The position numbers were made by a program, and so were the translations under genes. Positions 8,496-17,297 of a stretch of 44,814 nt of DNA are shown here, in pieces (positions within the stretch are counted from its first letter, which is position 1; each line of letters begins with the position of its first letter). Source of the DNA: Desulfobacterota bacterium AH_259_B03_O07 (lineage in GTDB: Bacteria; Desulfobacterota_D; UBA1144; Nemesobacterales; CSP1-2); NCBI GenBank assembly GCA_027717645.1, contig JALLOG010000012.1, positions 1 to 44,814 of the forward strand, given 5' to 3'. The notes beneath the pieces are model-generated. The model was not told the origin of the DNA. It saw only the letters and a list, made by a program, of their open reading frames with translations, and did no database searches.

Positions 8496-9050
8496 CTATT
8501 TAACAAGCTTAGAGATTATCTTAAATTCCTCAGTACCGGCGCGTTCTAAAAGCTGAAAAAGGAATGTCTCTGTAGTACCGACAACTGCACCGGCCTTTTC
8601 AATGAGGCTTATTCCCTTTTCCCAATCCAGCTCTTTTCTGGATGTAACAGCGTCGGCAGGAACATAGACTTTATATCCATCCTTAATAAGATCCATGGTT
8701 GTTTGAAGCACACAAACGTGGGTTTCTATACCGCAGATAAGCACTTCACGCCTGCGTGTTTCTTCAATGGCTGATCTAAATTCCGGCGATCTTCCACAGC
8801 TAAATACAACTTTTTCTATAGGACTAAACCCATCTCCAACTCCGTCCCTTATATCGGAGATTGTTGGTCCTAAGCCCTTTGGATACTGTTCCGTAACGGT
8901 AATTGGTATATTCATTACTTTTGAAGCTTCAATCAAAATTAGGGCATTTTTAGTAGTTGATTCCCTTTTATCCTCAGGGATTGCGTTCATTAGCCTTTCC
9001 TGCATGTCTATTACAACGAGCGATGTTTTGTCCTTTTCAATAAATTCCAT
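8496..9050 (-). CDS. Isochorismatase-family cysteine hydrolase
   Basis: The catalytic triad of isochorismatase/nicotinamidase-type hydrolases is visible: Asp15 in VVIDMQ, Lys80 in SPIEKVVFS and Cys113 in ETHVCVLQ. At 184 residues with IEKVVFSCGRSPEF it is closest to the YcaC-like branch, whose true substrates are mostly unknown. The ATG at 9050 is chosen because GGAG lies 7 bases upstream; a GTG two codons earlier is possible. It is the last gene of the minus-strand block after the DHH gene (41 bases apart), so it may be cotranscribed with trp genes without a pathway link. Confidence 0.8.
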   Translation of the reverse strand: MEFIEKDKTSLVVIDMQERLMNAIPEDKRESTTKNALILIEASKVMNIPITVTEQYPKGLGPTISDIRDGVGDGFSPIEKVVFSCGRSPEFRSAIEETRRREVLICGIETHVCVLQTTMDLIKDGYKVYVPADAVTSRKELDWEKGISLIEKAGAVVGTTETFLFQLLERAGTEEFKIISKLVK

Positions 9051-9091
9051 TTTCACACTCCAATTTATCGATATCTTTAGTTTTTTTTACA

Positions 9092-10417
9092 TCAACCTAA
9101 TTCTTCAGCTTCTTCCACAACTGCGCTTCCAAACCGTTTAGTTACCCACTTTTTTATGTGCTCTTGTGAACCTTTCCCCACAATTTTCCTAACTTTACTC
9201 AACGAGATCACTGCTTTAGCTGCTGACCTATGTCCCCCTGCGCTTCCTACTTCTCCAAATAAATCCCTTACTACCCTTCCAGCGCTTTTTTTATAGCCAA
9301 CATTTCTTACAGAAATTATCAGGTAGGAATTATTAATTACGCCAAATGCAACCGACCAATCAACTCCTTTTACTTGAATTCCAAAATCCGCCATTTTTGG
9401 TATTAAATATTCTCTTTTTACTCTTCCTAAATTTACAAAAATAATACCATTCGATATCCAGTGATCTGCTAGGGCTTGCCCAAAACACTTCAACTCTGAT
9501 GGAGGTATTTCTGCCCTTTCGATGCGTCTTAAAAGTCCTAGGTTTGCTTGAGGATAGAGAAAGGTGAAAGCTTCAACATCGTCTGGATTTGCATCCCGGT
9601 TTAAAGAAACCGTATCAGTCTTTATTCCATATACAAGAGATGTGGCAAGTCTTTCAGATATCTCGACTTGTGCAGCTCGAAGAAAACCTGTCAATATAGT
9701 AGAAGTTGCTCCCTCCTCAGTCCTAATCTCCGAAAACTTTGATTTATTAGGGCCGACTTGAGGATGATGATCAATAACACTGCCTACCTCCGGTAGTATG
9801 TCTCCAAAGTAAGATGGTTGTACATCAACTAAAGCAATTGAGTCAAAATCCTTGATATCTGAATTATCGAGTTCCTCTAGATCAATATCGAGTAGTTCGA
9901 TCATTGCAACATTTTCTGGTCTAGATATTTGCTCCCCAAGGTGTCCGATTATAGCAGTCTGTCGATTTCTCTTTAGCAAGGCTCTTAATGCAAGGGCACT
10001 GGCAATTGCGTCAGGATCGGGATTGTAATGAAGCAGGATCAACATCTTTTTTGCATCACAATGTACTCGCCTGAGTTCCTCCACTCTAAGCTCAGTCCTC
10101 GCAAGTTTTTCTTCCCTTGATATTTCACTCAACAGTATTTCGTTGAATGGAACGAATCTAACAGAAGGAGGTGGCTCTGCTGGTTTTTCATAATCACTCA
10201 CAATAATCGGTGTGTTTGGATAGTGGACGTTGATTTCTTTAGAAACATTCGAGGAAAAATAATTTTTATCAACCAATATTATTGTAAAATGCCCTGTCTG
10301 ATTTAAAGCCTCTTCCATCGAACTTACCCATATTACCTCTCCTCTTTTTGAAAAGAGTCCATGAAGCAAAGAATCAAAATCCCCAATAAATAGATATCTC
10401 TTCAATTCATCTTGCAT
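9092..10417 (-). CDS. DHH/DHHA1 phosphoesterase with N-terminal regulatory domain (NrnA-like)
   Basis: DHH proteins such as NrnA degrade nanoRNA, pAp or cyclic-dinucleotide breakdown products. Here the first about 120 residues form an alpha/beta, TrkA-N/receiver-like domain (RYLFIGDFDSLLHGLFSKRG). The DHH part follows, with NPDPDAIASALALRALL near residue 130, the DVQ segment, and SVIDHHP near 217. The C-terminal DHHA1 part carries SAGGHRSAAKAVI. The extra N-terminal domain and 441-residue length separate it from plain NrnA. It begins 16 bases after trpA ends and is likely in the same transcript. Substrate and the role of the N-domain are not deducible. Confidence 0.8.
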   Translation of the reverse strand: MQDELKRYLFIGDFDSLLHGLFSKRGEVIWVSSMEEALNQTGHFTIILVDKNYFSSNVSKEINVHYPNTPIIVSDYEKPAEPPPSVRFVPFNEILLSEISREEKLARTELRVEELRRVHCDAKKMLILLHYNPDPDAIASALALRALLKRNRQTAIIGHLGEQISRPENVAMIELLDIDLEELDNSDIKDFDSIALVDVQPSYFGDILPEVGSVIDHHPQVGPNKSKFSEIRTEEGATSTILTGFLRAAQVEISERLATSLVYGIKTDTVSLNRDANPDDVEAFTFLYPQANLGLLRRIERAEIPPSELKCFGQALADHWISNGIIFVNLGRVKREYLIPKMADFGIQVKGVDWSVAFGVINNSYLIISVRNVGYKKSAGRVVRDLFGEVGSAGGHRSAAKAVISLSKVRKIVGKGSQEHIKKWVTKRFGSAVVEEAEELG

Positions 10418-10433
10418 ATACAGAACCCGCCGG

Positions 10434-11264
10434 TTACATAATTTTCATATCTTTGTGTTTCAGTTCTTGTTTTATACAAGCCTGGCTTAAACCCCGCACA
10501 AATTCCGACAACTCACCAAATAGTTTTCTCTTGTTATTTCGATGCTTTTCGATTAATCGAACAATTGAACTCCCAACTATGACTGCATCAGCCATTCCAG
10601 CTATTTTTTTTGCCTGCAGTGGGGAAGAAACGCCAAACCCGATCCCAACTGGAAGTTTTATATACGTTCTTATCTCCTTGATAATAGAATCAAGCGAATA
10701 ATCGAAATTTGGTCTTTCTCCTGTGACACCTGTAACCGATACTAGATAGACAAATCCACTTGCATGATCGGAAACAAGTTTTATCCTCTCGGTCGTGCTA
10801 GTAGGCGCAAGAAGAAATACCAGATCAAGTCCCTCATTATCCGTGTGTACCTTCACTTCCTCTGCTTCCTCAGGCGGCAGATCTACTACAAGAATCCCGT
10901 CTGCACCCACCTCCCTTGCATCTTCTGCTAGCTTTCTTAAACCGTATGCGTAAAACGGATTGTAATAGCCAAAGAGTAGAATAGGTATTTCGGAATGCAT
11001 TCTCACTTTTCTTACCGTATCAAGAACCCCATGAAGTGTTGTTCCACTTTCAAGCGCCCTCTCGGAGGCAAGCTGGATAGCAGGCCCATCAGCCATAGGA
11101 TCCGAAAATGGCACACCAAGTTCTACTATATCGGCACCACTCTCCTCCAACTTAAATACAATATCCGGAGTAACATCGAGGGAAGGATCTCCCGCCGTGA
11201 CGTATGTTATTAATGCCGATCTATCTTTTATACTGATTTCTTTAAACTTCTTTTCAATCCTCAT
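10434..11264 (-). CDS. trpA: Tryptophan synthase alpha chain
   Basis: TrpA cleaves indole-3-glycerol phosphate and channels indole to TrpB. The catalytic residues are in place: Glu48 in VELGVPFSDP and Asp59 in MADGPAIQ. The phosphate-binding GIGFGVSSP and VIVGSSIV are also present. At 276 residues it is normal length, with a slightly long C-terminus. Unusually, 316 non-coding bases separate it from trpB, whereas the pair is normally overlapping or adjacent. Confidence 0.96.
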   Translation of the reverse strand: MRIEKKFKEISIKDRSALITYVTAGDPSLDVTPDIVFKLEESGADIVELGVPFSDPMADGPAIQLASERALESGTTLHGVLDTVRKVRMHSEIPILLFGYYNPFYAYGLRKLAEDAREVGADGILVVDLPPEEAEEVKVHTDNEGLDLVFLLAPTSTTERIKLVSDHASGFVYLVSVTGVTGERPNFDYSLDSIIKEIRTYIKLPVGIGFGVSSPLQAKKIAGMADAVIVGSSIVRLIEKHRNNKRKLFGELSEFVRGLSQACIKQELKHKDMKIM

Positions 11265-11580
11265 TATTAAGTACCTACATTTATAAGCTACTTGCTAGCA
11301 ATTTCTTTTCATAAGTTGTAAGTGGAATTTGTTTTAGGGATTCTGTCTTTGAAAGAAGGACTTATTCTTATATGAAAATTTCTTAAGTTGAAATTGAGGT
11401 TCTCTGAGTAGAGGAACTGTAACAGTTTCTCTGTTAAAGTCAAGAATGAAAACATTATGCTTCGTTTATCTGGGGCCCCCATCTTTTACACGATTGTAAA
11501 CCATGGAGAGAAAAGCATCAAGTGCCTACTTGGGCTAAAGGGGGAGAATCATATGCAAAGGCAAGTAACTATTTGAAATT
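11265..11580. other. Gap between trpB and trpA
   Basis: No coding frame was recognised in these 316 bases. An AACTGT-A-ACAGTT palindrome at 11415-11427 overlaps an alternative AACAG/CTGTT pairing, and a GGGGCCCC block lies near 11472. No clear terminator, promoter or riboswitch could be assigned. The gap is odd because trpB and trpA are usually tightly coupled. Confidence 0.4.
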
Positions 11581-12774
11581 TTAACCTAAAACGTCTGCGA
11601 CCGAATGTATATCCTTGTCACCTCTTCCAGAAAGGCAGATAATAATAATTGAATCCTTTGACATTTTGGGTGCAATTTTCATTGAATAAGCTAGACCATG
11701 CGCCGTCTCAAGGGCGGGAATAATTCCTTCTATTTGAGATAGAAATTTGAACGCCTCCAGTGCCTCATCATCTTCTACTGCTGTGTAGGTAACACGTTTG
11801 GAGTCATTTAGCAATGAATGCTCGGGCCCGACGCCCGGATAATCTAGTCCAGCGGCTATTGAGTGCGTACCGGTTACTTGACCATCACTGTTCTGTAAGA
11901 TGTAAGTTTTGCTTCCATGTAGCACGCCAACTTCCCCTGCAGTAATGCTGGCAGCATGTTTACCTGTACCGAGCCCGTAACCAGCAGCCTCCACTCCAAT
12001 CATTTTCACTTTTTTATCTTCTATAAAAGGATAAAAAAGCCCCATGGCATTTGAACCGCCTCCAACACACGCAATGAGAAGATCCGGCAGCCTCCCTTCC
12101 TTGTCCATTATCTGCTCTTTTGCTTCCTTACCAATTATTGATTGAAAATCCCTGACCATCATGGGATAGGGATGAGGTCCTGCAACGCTTCCAATCATGT
12201 AAAAAGTATTTCCGACATTTGTTATCCAATCCCTCATAGCCTCATTCATTGCATCTTTCAAAGTCTTTGTGCCTGAGTTGACTTCATTGACTTTTGCCCC
12301 AAGAAGCTTCATACGGAAAACATTTATAGCTTGTCTCTTCGTATCTTCAAGACCCATAAATATTTCACATTCCATTTTAAGTAATGCCGCTACTGTCGCT
12401 GTCGCCACCCCATGCTGACCTGCCCCGGTTTCGGCTATAACCCTTCCTTTTCTCATCCTTGATGCGAGAAGGGCTTGTCCTAACGTATTGTTAATCTTGT
12501 GTGCCCCGGTATGGGCCAGGTCTTCACGCTTGAGGTAAATTTTAGCCCCGCCCAAATCTCTTGTCATCCTTTCGGCAAAATAGAGTGGAGTCGGACGTCC
12601 CGCATACTCACTAAGGTAATAGTCTAACTCCTCAATAAACTCAGGATCATCTTTTGTCTCGAAATATGCCTCCTCCAATTCCAATAATGCGGGCATTAAT
12701 GTCTCCGATACATACCTTCCTCCATATTTGCCGAATCGCCCCATTTCATCAGGGTATTTTAATTTAGTCTCCAT
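11581..12774 (-). CDS. trpB: Tryptophan synthase beta chain
   Basis: TrpB condenses indole with serine using pyridoxal phosphate. The Schiff-base lysine is Lys93 in [12 protein letters not shown], and the phosphate-binding glycine loop [10 protein letters not shown] is present. The N-terminal [19 protein letters not shown] is characteristic of the TrpB1 type that works with TrpA. The 397-residue length is standard. Its start overlaps the 3' end of trpF by 11 bases, showing trpF-trpB translational coupling. Confidence 0.97.
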   Translation of the reverse strand: METKLKYPDEMGRFGKYGGRYVSETLMPALLELEEAYFETKDDPEFIEELDYYLSEYAGRPTPLYFAERMTRDLGGAKIYLKREDLAHTGAHKINNTLGQALLASRMRKGRVIAETGAGQHGVATATVAALLKMECEIFMGLEDTKRQAINVFRMKLLGAKVNEVNSGTKTLKDAMNEAMRDWITNVGNTFYMIGSVAGPHPYPMMVRDFQSIIGKEAKEQIMDKEGRLPDLLIACVGGGSNAMGLFYPFIEDKKVKMIGVEAAGYGLGTGKHAASITAGEVGVLHGSKTYILQNSDGQVTGTHSIAAGLDYPGVGPEHSLLNDSKRVTYTAVEDDEALEAFKFLSQIEGIIPALETAHGLAYSMKIAPKMSKDSIIIICLSGRGDKDIHSVADVLG

Positions 12775-13378
12775 TTCTCACTACCTCTATAAACCGTTTT
12801 AACTTAACTGGATTCTTCTTACCTGTATATTCCTCAATCCCCGAACTGACATCTACTGCATAAGGTCTCACAATTTTAATGGCCTGAGACACGTTCTTTG
12901 GAGTTAGACCCCCCGAGAGAATCACTTTTTTTGAAAGAACAATATTCTTTAACAATTCCCAATCAAAACTTTTCCCGGTGCCGCCGTACTCAACAGGAGA
13001 GTAAGTATCAAATAAAACTGCATTTACTGGATATGACTCTAAATCACTATAGTTTGTTTCGTTCTTAACACGAATCGCCTTAATAATGCTGCCGCCAAGT
13101 TTGGTGCAGTAATCTGGGGATTCATCGCCATGAAGCTGGAAAACGTCAAACCCAACCTCTTCTTTTACACTTATTAGTTCTTCTATATCCTGGTTAACAA
13201 AGACTCCAACAGTAGAGACGAAGGGTGGAAGTTGAGACTTTATACTAAGAGCATCTTCCGAAGAGATATACCTCTTACTATCTTTATAAAATATAAATCC
13301 TAGAGCATCCGCCCCAAATCCCACGGCTAAAAGAGCATCTTCAATATTTGTAATTCCACAAATCTTAACTTTAGTCAT
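12764..13378 (-). CDS. trpF: Phosphoribosylanthranilate isomerase
   Basis: TrpF performs the Amadori rearrangement in tryptophan synthesis. The start VKICGIT contains the general-base Cys, [15 protein letters not shown] follows, and FDTYS carries the general-acid Asp; the phosphate-binding [10 protein letters not shown] and VDVSSGIE complete the barrel. I choose the ATG at 13378 because the family begins M-x-K-V-K-I-C-G; an upstream GTG at 13417 would add 13 residues encoded by a GC-rich hairpin that belongs to the decayed transposase unit. No strong ribosome site is visible. It begins a trpF-trpB-trpA group; trpC, trpD and trpE are not here. Confidence 0.9.
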   Translation of the reverse strand: MTKVKICGITNIEDALLAVGFGADALGFIFYKDSKRYISSEDALSIKSQLPPFVSTVGVFVNQDIEELISVKEEVGFDVFQLHGDESPDYCTKLGGSIIKAIRVKNETNYSDLESYPVNAVLFDTYSPVEYGGTGKSFDWELLKNIVLSKKVILSGGLTPKNVSQAIKIVRPYAVDVSSGIEEYTGKKNPVKLKRFIEVVRNGD

Positions 13379-13410
13379 TATTAAAAGGGGGCGCACCCCT
13401 TTTTCTCTAT
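13379..13410. repeat. Hairpin between trpF and the transposase remnant
   Basis: An AAAAGGGG / CCCCTTTT stem encloses a short GC-rich loop at about 13383-13402, with a T-rich tail on the plus strand. Such G-run/C-run hairpins often flank REP-associated transposase genes, which fits the remnant next to it better than a trp attenuator, though an effect on trpF expression is possible. Confidence 0.5.
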
Positions 13411-13417
13411 TTTTCAC

Positions 13418-13648
13418 TCACTCAATTTTCTTAGGCCGTCCCATTGGTCTATAACGTAATATTCTACCTGCAGTTCTCTCCAATTTTCTAATGAATTTAT
13501 CAGAACCACATGGTAATCCCTTTTCGATATTCCGTCTTATTAGCCTTACTTCTTCAGTCTCATCCCCTTCTGCCAACCAATTAGACCAGTCTTTGATTTC
13601 GTTTAACAGCCCTGTCCACCTCTTATCTTTAGTTAATATTTTATCCTC
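13418..13648 (-). pseudogene. REP-associated tyrosine transposase, C-terminal remnant
   Basis: A minus-strand frame without a start codon encodes about 76 residues: RWTGLLNEIKDWSNWLAEGD, then EEVRLIRRNIEKGLPCGSD, KFIRKLERTAGRILR and GRPKKIE before a stop. The block RRNIEKGLPCGSDKFI and the terminal GRPKK tail are typical of the C-termini of REP-associated tyrosine transposases (Y1/HUH superfamily). The catalytic HUH and tyrosine region is missing, so this is a 5'-truncated remnant. It matches the GTAG-foot REP hairpins found elsewhere in the window and lies directly upstream of trpF. Confidence 0.75.
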
Positions 13649-13785
13649 CTAACCGCATCCCATTTATTTCAACTTTTTTTTCACTATATTTAAAATACTT
13701 ATCTTGTCGCAATCAAACATAATTTGAAAAATGTAACAAAACGCGAGATTAAGTCGTTTATATTTTAAAGGATCTATATTACCTC

Positions 13786-13814
13786 TTGAAAAAAAATTCT
13801 AGAATTTATAGAAT
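13786..13814 (+). promoter_or_regulatory. Predicted sigma-70-type promoter of the clpX-like gene
   Basis: TTGAAA (13786-13791), a 17-base spacer and TAGAAT (13809-13814) lie 27 bases before the ATG. The spacer contains a perfect AATTCTAGAATT palindrome that could be an operator. An AGGGGGG ribosome site follows at about 13823. Confidence 0.5.
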
Positions 13815-13840
13815 AATTAACTCAGGGGGGCCACCTAATT

Positions 13841-14956
13841 ATGAGAAGAGAAGAAAGGGTTTATTACGTTAAAGATTTCATTCAGAATGTTCCTCTTTAC
13901 TCCCCTAAAAAGGTTTTTGAAGAGCTGGAAAAGTTGGGTTACCGTGGGCAGGCAAGGGCAAGGCGCGCCATTTCCCTCGCCGCCTACAGACATGTTAAAA
14001 GGCTTCAGCTTCTCCACAATAAAAGAGTTCCCAGATCCGAATTACCGCCCAGACCTAATACCATACTGATGGGTCCGACAGGTTGTGGAAAAACATATTT
14101 AATTGAACTACTCTTCGGTGAAATATTTAAACTCCCGTTTGTCATTATAGATATGACAAAATTCACCGAATCTGGCTATGTTGGGGATGACGTTGTGAAT
14201 ATCCTTGTTCAACTTGTTTATGCCGCTAATGAAAGCATCGACATTGGTGAATGCGGCATTGTCGTTTTAGATGAATTCGACAAAATCGCTGGGGCTTATA
14301 GTAACGCAAGATTCGCAGGTCAGGGTACTACAAAAGATGTGTCAGGCTATGGAGTCCAAAGGGAGCTTCTTAAAATCCTTGAAGGAACTGATATTCAGAT
14401 TCCACTTGACTTTGGCTTCTCTAGCAGAGGACCAAGAGCACTAATTTCAACGAGAGATATTTCCTTCTTTGCGGTAGGAGCATTTTCAGGGATAAGAAGC
14501 CTCTTTGAAAAAGGAGGATTAGGATTTCTACAAAAGGTTGAAGAGAACCTCGATGGAGAGGCCATAGCCTATAAGCTGACTGAAGAAGAAGCGGATGATG
14601 TATCGAGATTTCATTTGTTTGGGTTTCTACCCGAACTTATCGCGCGATATAACAGAATTGTGCCATTCGCTCCTCTAGATAACGACACCCTAAAAGAAAT
14701 ATTTTTTCTCAAGGTCGAGAAATATATTAGAGAGTTCCAAGAAGAGGGATTCAGATTGCATTTAGAGCCAAGGGTTGCTGATTTTATTATTACGGAGGCA
14801 ATAAGGAGGCAAACAGGTGCAAGAGGACTTGATGTCCTCATCTCTAAACATTTAGAAGAGGTAGCCTTCGAAATTTTTGGTAAGGGTGATGAGGGAGAAG
14901 TTATCTTAAGGGTTGCTTCTGATAAAGTTTCCCACACAATCAAGAGACGTGCATAA
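13841..14956 (+). CDS. ClpX-like AAA+ ATPase lacking the zinc-binding domain
   Basis: The 371-residue protein has the ClpX/HslU-type AAA+ core: Walker A GPTGCGKT (residues 78-85), the pore-loop region ESGYVGDDVVNI (110-121, compare the GYVG of ClpX), Walker B VVLDEFDK (141-148), and a sensor-2 TGARGLDVLI. ClpX normally starts with a CxxC zinc-binding domain for adaptor and substrate binding; this protein instead begins with a short basic helical segment. No clear IGF loop for ClpP docking is seen, so it may be a stand-alone unfoldase; that is inference. Its 3' end overlaps the start of fmt. Confidence 0.8.
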   Translation: MRREERVYYVKDFIQNVPLYSPKKVFEELEKLGYRGQARARRAISLAAYRHVKRLQLLHNKRVPRSELPPRPNTILMGPTGCGKTYLIELLFGEIFKLPFVIIDMTKFTESGYVGDDVVNILVQLVYAANESIDIGECGIVVLDEFDKIAGAYSNARFAGQGTTKDVSGYGVQRELLKILEGTDIQIPLDFGFSSRGPRALISTRDISFFAVGAFSGIRSLFEKGGLGFLQKVEENLDGEAIAYKLTEEEADDVSRFHLFGFLPELIARYNRIVPFAPLDNDTLKEIFFLKVEKYIREFQEEGFRLHLEPRVADFIITEAIRRQTGARGLDVLISKHLEEVAFEIFGKGDEGEVILRVASDKVSHTIKRRA

Positions 14957-15902
14957 CACCAGCGAGGTAAATTCCAGGATCAGAATAATATTCATGGGAA
15001 CCCCTGGATTTGCAGTACCCTCTCTAAGAGCCTTAGTTGAATCAGAAAACGATGTGGTAGCAGTCGTCACTAAAGAAGACAAACCACAGGGCCGCGGCCG
15101 TAGGATAATTCCAACACCAGTAAAAGTTGTCTCTGAACAATATAACATCCCGGTCCTACAACCGGGAAAAATCAAAACAGATGAATTTTACGCGGAATTA
15201 AAGAGCTTTAAACCTGATCTAATCTCTGTTGCAGCTTACGGGAAAATACTCCCGAAAAACATATTAGATCTTCCCCCCAAAGGTTGTATTAACGTTCATG
15301 GATCCATACTTCCAAAATACAGAGGGGCCGCGCCAATAAATTGGGCTATTATAAGAGGAGAAACGATCACCGGTATTACCACTATGCTAATGGATGAAGG
15401 CATGGATACTGGGGATATGTTACTTACAAAAAAAATGGCAATTAATAATAATGATACTGCCGAAACACTTTCAGAAAAACTCTCGGTAGTGGGGGCCGAG
15501 CTATTGATTGAGACAATCAGGCTGTTGAAAGAAGATAAACTCATTCCAGTTTCACAAAACGACCCCGATGCTACGTACGCACCAATGCTCAAGAAAGAAG
15601 ACGGACAAATAGACTGGACTAAACCAGCTGAAGAAATAAATAATCTCATTCGTGGCACTTATCCCTGGCCAGGAGCCTTTACTTCTTATAGTGGGAAAGT
15701 CCTCAAAATCTATAAAGCATCTGTTACAACTGGTCACGGAACACCGGGGGAAATATTAAAATCCGATTCAAGCGGTTTGAGTGTTGCTACAGGAGATGGA
15801 GCACTTGACATTTTAGAGCTTCAGATAGAGAGTGGGAAGAGATTGCCTATAAATACTTTCCTCCTCGGAAGAAAAATTGAAGAGGGTAGAATCCTTGGAT
15901 GA
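14949..15902 (+). CDS. fmt: Methionyl-tRNA formyltransferase
   Basis: Fmt formylates initiator Met-tRNA using 10-formyl-THF. The family start RIIFMGTPGFAVPSLR, the formyl-transfer signature INVHGSILPKYRGAAPINW and the MDEGMDTGDML segment are clear, followed by the C-terminal OB-like domain (PWPGAFTSY). The start is uncertain: the position that is Met in M-R-I-x-F-M-G-T-P homologues is an ATC codon here, with GAGGT 10 bases upstream. I annotate the GTG at 14949, which adds 12 residues; an ATG at 14913 is also in frame. It overlaps the clpX-like gene by 8 bases. Confidence 0.9.
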   Translation: MHNTSEVNSRIRIIFMGTPGFAVPSLRALVESENDVVAVVTKEDKPQGRGRRIIPTPVKVVSEQYNIPVLQPGKIKTDEFYAELKSFKPDLISVAAYGKILPKNILDLPPKGCINVHGSILPKYRGAAPINWAIIRGETITGITTMLMDEGMDTGDMLLTKKMAINNNDTAETLSEKLSVVGAELLIETIRLLKEDKLIPVSQNDPDATYAPMLKKEDGQIDWTKPAEEINNLIRGTYPWPGAFTSYSGKVLKIYKASVTTGHGTPGEILKSDSSGLSVATGDGALDILELQIESGKRLPINTFLLGRKIEEGRILG

Positions 15903-16029
15903 AGGTTTTAGTACCCACAGTTTGAAGAGCCCATTCCCCAAATGGCAAATGGCCACCGGCTCCCACCTTAATTTCTTTACGTGTATGGTCATTTCTACGT
16001 CCCATAGGAACATATTATACCCTAATTTT

Positions 16030-16121
16030 TAAACAGTGTTAAATAAATTTTTGAACAATGTTAAATTACCTATTGACAAGTGTTCAATAAAGTGATATAA
16101 GTAAAATTAACACTGTTCAAT
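16030..16121. promoter_or_regulatory. Four-copy operator-like array
   Basis: Related motifs occur at 16030-16043 (AAACAGTGTTAAAT-like), 16050-16065 (TTGAACAATGTTAAAT), 16072-16088 (ATTGACAAGTGTTCAAT) and 16106-16121 (ATTAACACTGTTCAAT). All share a dyad of the form TTGAACA-n-TGTTmAA. They overlap and flank the promoter at 16073-16101, as expected for a dimeric repressor of TetR or similar type. No regulator gene is adjacent. Confidence 0.6.
16073..16101 (+). promoter_or_regulatory. Strong predicted promoter of the lipoprotein gene
   Basis: A consensus TTGACA (16073-16078), a 17-base spacer and TATAAG (16096-16101) lie 71 bases before the ATG at 16173. The -35 box sits inside one operator-like dyad, so binding there should block polymerase. 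Confidence 0.7.
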
Positions 16122-16172
16122 TACAGTACGCGGTGTGAGAGGGAAAAAATTAGAGTAAAGGAGGTATAGGAT

Positions 16173-17156
16173 ATGAAGAGATTGATTAATAATCCTTTTG
16201 GAAAAAGGTTAATGCTTGCCTTTATAATTGCCACCTTAATTACTGCTTCCTGTGCAAAAAGTACAAGAACCATAACTCCGTTAACCCAATCTAATCGTTT
16301 AAATGTTAAAAAGATTGCTATTTTTGTTGAAGCGGATGAGGAATTAGATGCTTCTGTGGGGGCGCCGGAAGGTCTTGGAGCGGTAGCAGTGGTAACAGCA
16401 GGGGTGGTGGTTGCTACGATTTTATATGGACCCGGGCCTTTGATAATACCTATTGCCCTTCTTGAACACTCTCAAGAACAAAAGAATGAGGCGATTTTGG
16501 AATCAAAATTAATTCAATTTCACCCTGATGAACTAATGTCAGACAGATTGAAACATTACTTAGAATCATCTAATGCTGGTTTCACTGCCGAAATCTCAGA
16601 AGTTAAGTCCCCTAGTTTGTTGAAAACAAAAGGATTTGACGCCATTTTGGAAGTTAATTTAAAAGAATGGGGGATTGTACATTGCCCAACCCCGAAAAAC
16701 ACAAAAAAAATTAAAAAAACTTATTGGAATTTAGACCCAGAGGAAAGAGAAATATTGAACCAATGGAGTAAATATGAACCTAAGGTAGGAAAGCCTAGGC
16801 AATTGTTATTTAGCGAAGACACCTTACATTTCACACAAGAGGAACTAGAAGAAATAGAAAGACTTAAACCTTTGGCTCAAAAAATACAGTGGGAAATAAT
16901 TAAGGATGATATTTTGGGTGTTGAGTCAGGTGATAGTGGGGACTTGAAACGAGGATTAGTTAGAACGGGGATTATATTGTTTGGAAGAATGATTCTAATT
17001 GAGGATAACAGTACGGTGTGGGAGCGAGAAGAACTTTATGAGGATCAAAATTGTTATCCGCTTGAAGACTTAAAAACGCAGCCCGAGTTATTAGTAGATA
17101 TTCTTGCAAGAGCAATACAAAATCTAGCAGAAAATACAGTGAATGAGATTCTATAA
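16173..17156 (+). CDS. Putative lipoprotein of unknown function
   Basis: The 327-residue product starts with a basic n-region, a hydrophobic core and a lipobox ASCAK (Cys near residue 27), so it is probably an exported lipoprotein. A second hydrophobic Gly/Ala/Val-rich stretch, EGLGAVAVVTAGVVVATIL with LYGPGPLIIPIALL, follows near residues 67-100. The rest is soluble and acidic-helical (EERE, EELEEIERL). No domain was recognised. AAAGGAGG precedes the ATG. The tightly regulated promoter suggests an inducible envelope function, perhaps linked to the unknown repressor's ligand. Confidence 0.7.
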   Translation: MKRLINNPFGKRLMLAFIIATLITASCAKSTRTITPLTQSNRLNVKKIAIFVEADEELDASVGAPEGLGAVAVVTAGVVVATILYGPGPLIIPIALLEHSQEQKNEAILESKLIQFHPDELMSDRLKHYLESSNAGFTAEISEVKSPSLLKTKGFDAILEVNLKEWGIVHCPTPKNTKKIKKTYWNLDPEEREILNQWSKYEPKVGKPRQLLFSEDTLHFTQEELEEIERLKPLAQKIQWEIIKDDILGVESGDSGDLKRGLVRTGIILFGRMILIEDNSTVWEREELYEDQNCYPLEDLKTQPELLVDILARAIQNLAENTVNEIL

Positions 17157-17297
17157 AACAACAAACTAGAACTTTCTTTTCCTTTAGCATTTCTAAGTTT
17201 AAAACTCATTTCTGCTCGGGGATTTACTAGTCAATAAGAACCTTGAAATTATCATAAAAAATTGCTCCGATTAATTTAAGCAATGTTCGCGGATCAG

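Noticed and set aside
13383-13402. trp attenuator at the trpF leader
   Set aside because: There is no leader peptide with Trp codons and no antiterminator partner; the hairpin fits the flank of the transposase remnant better.
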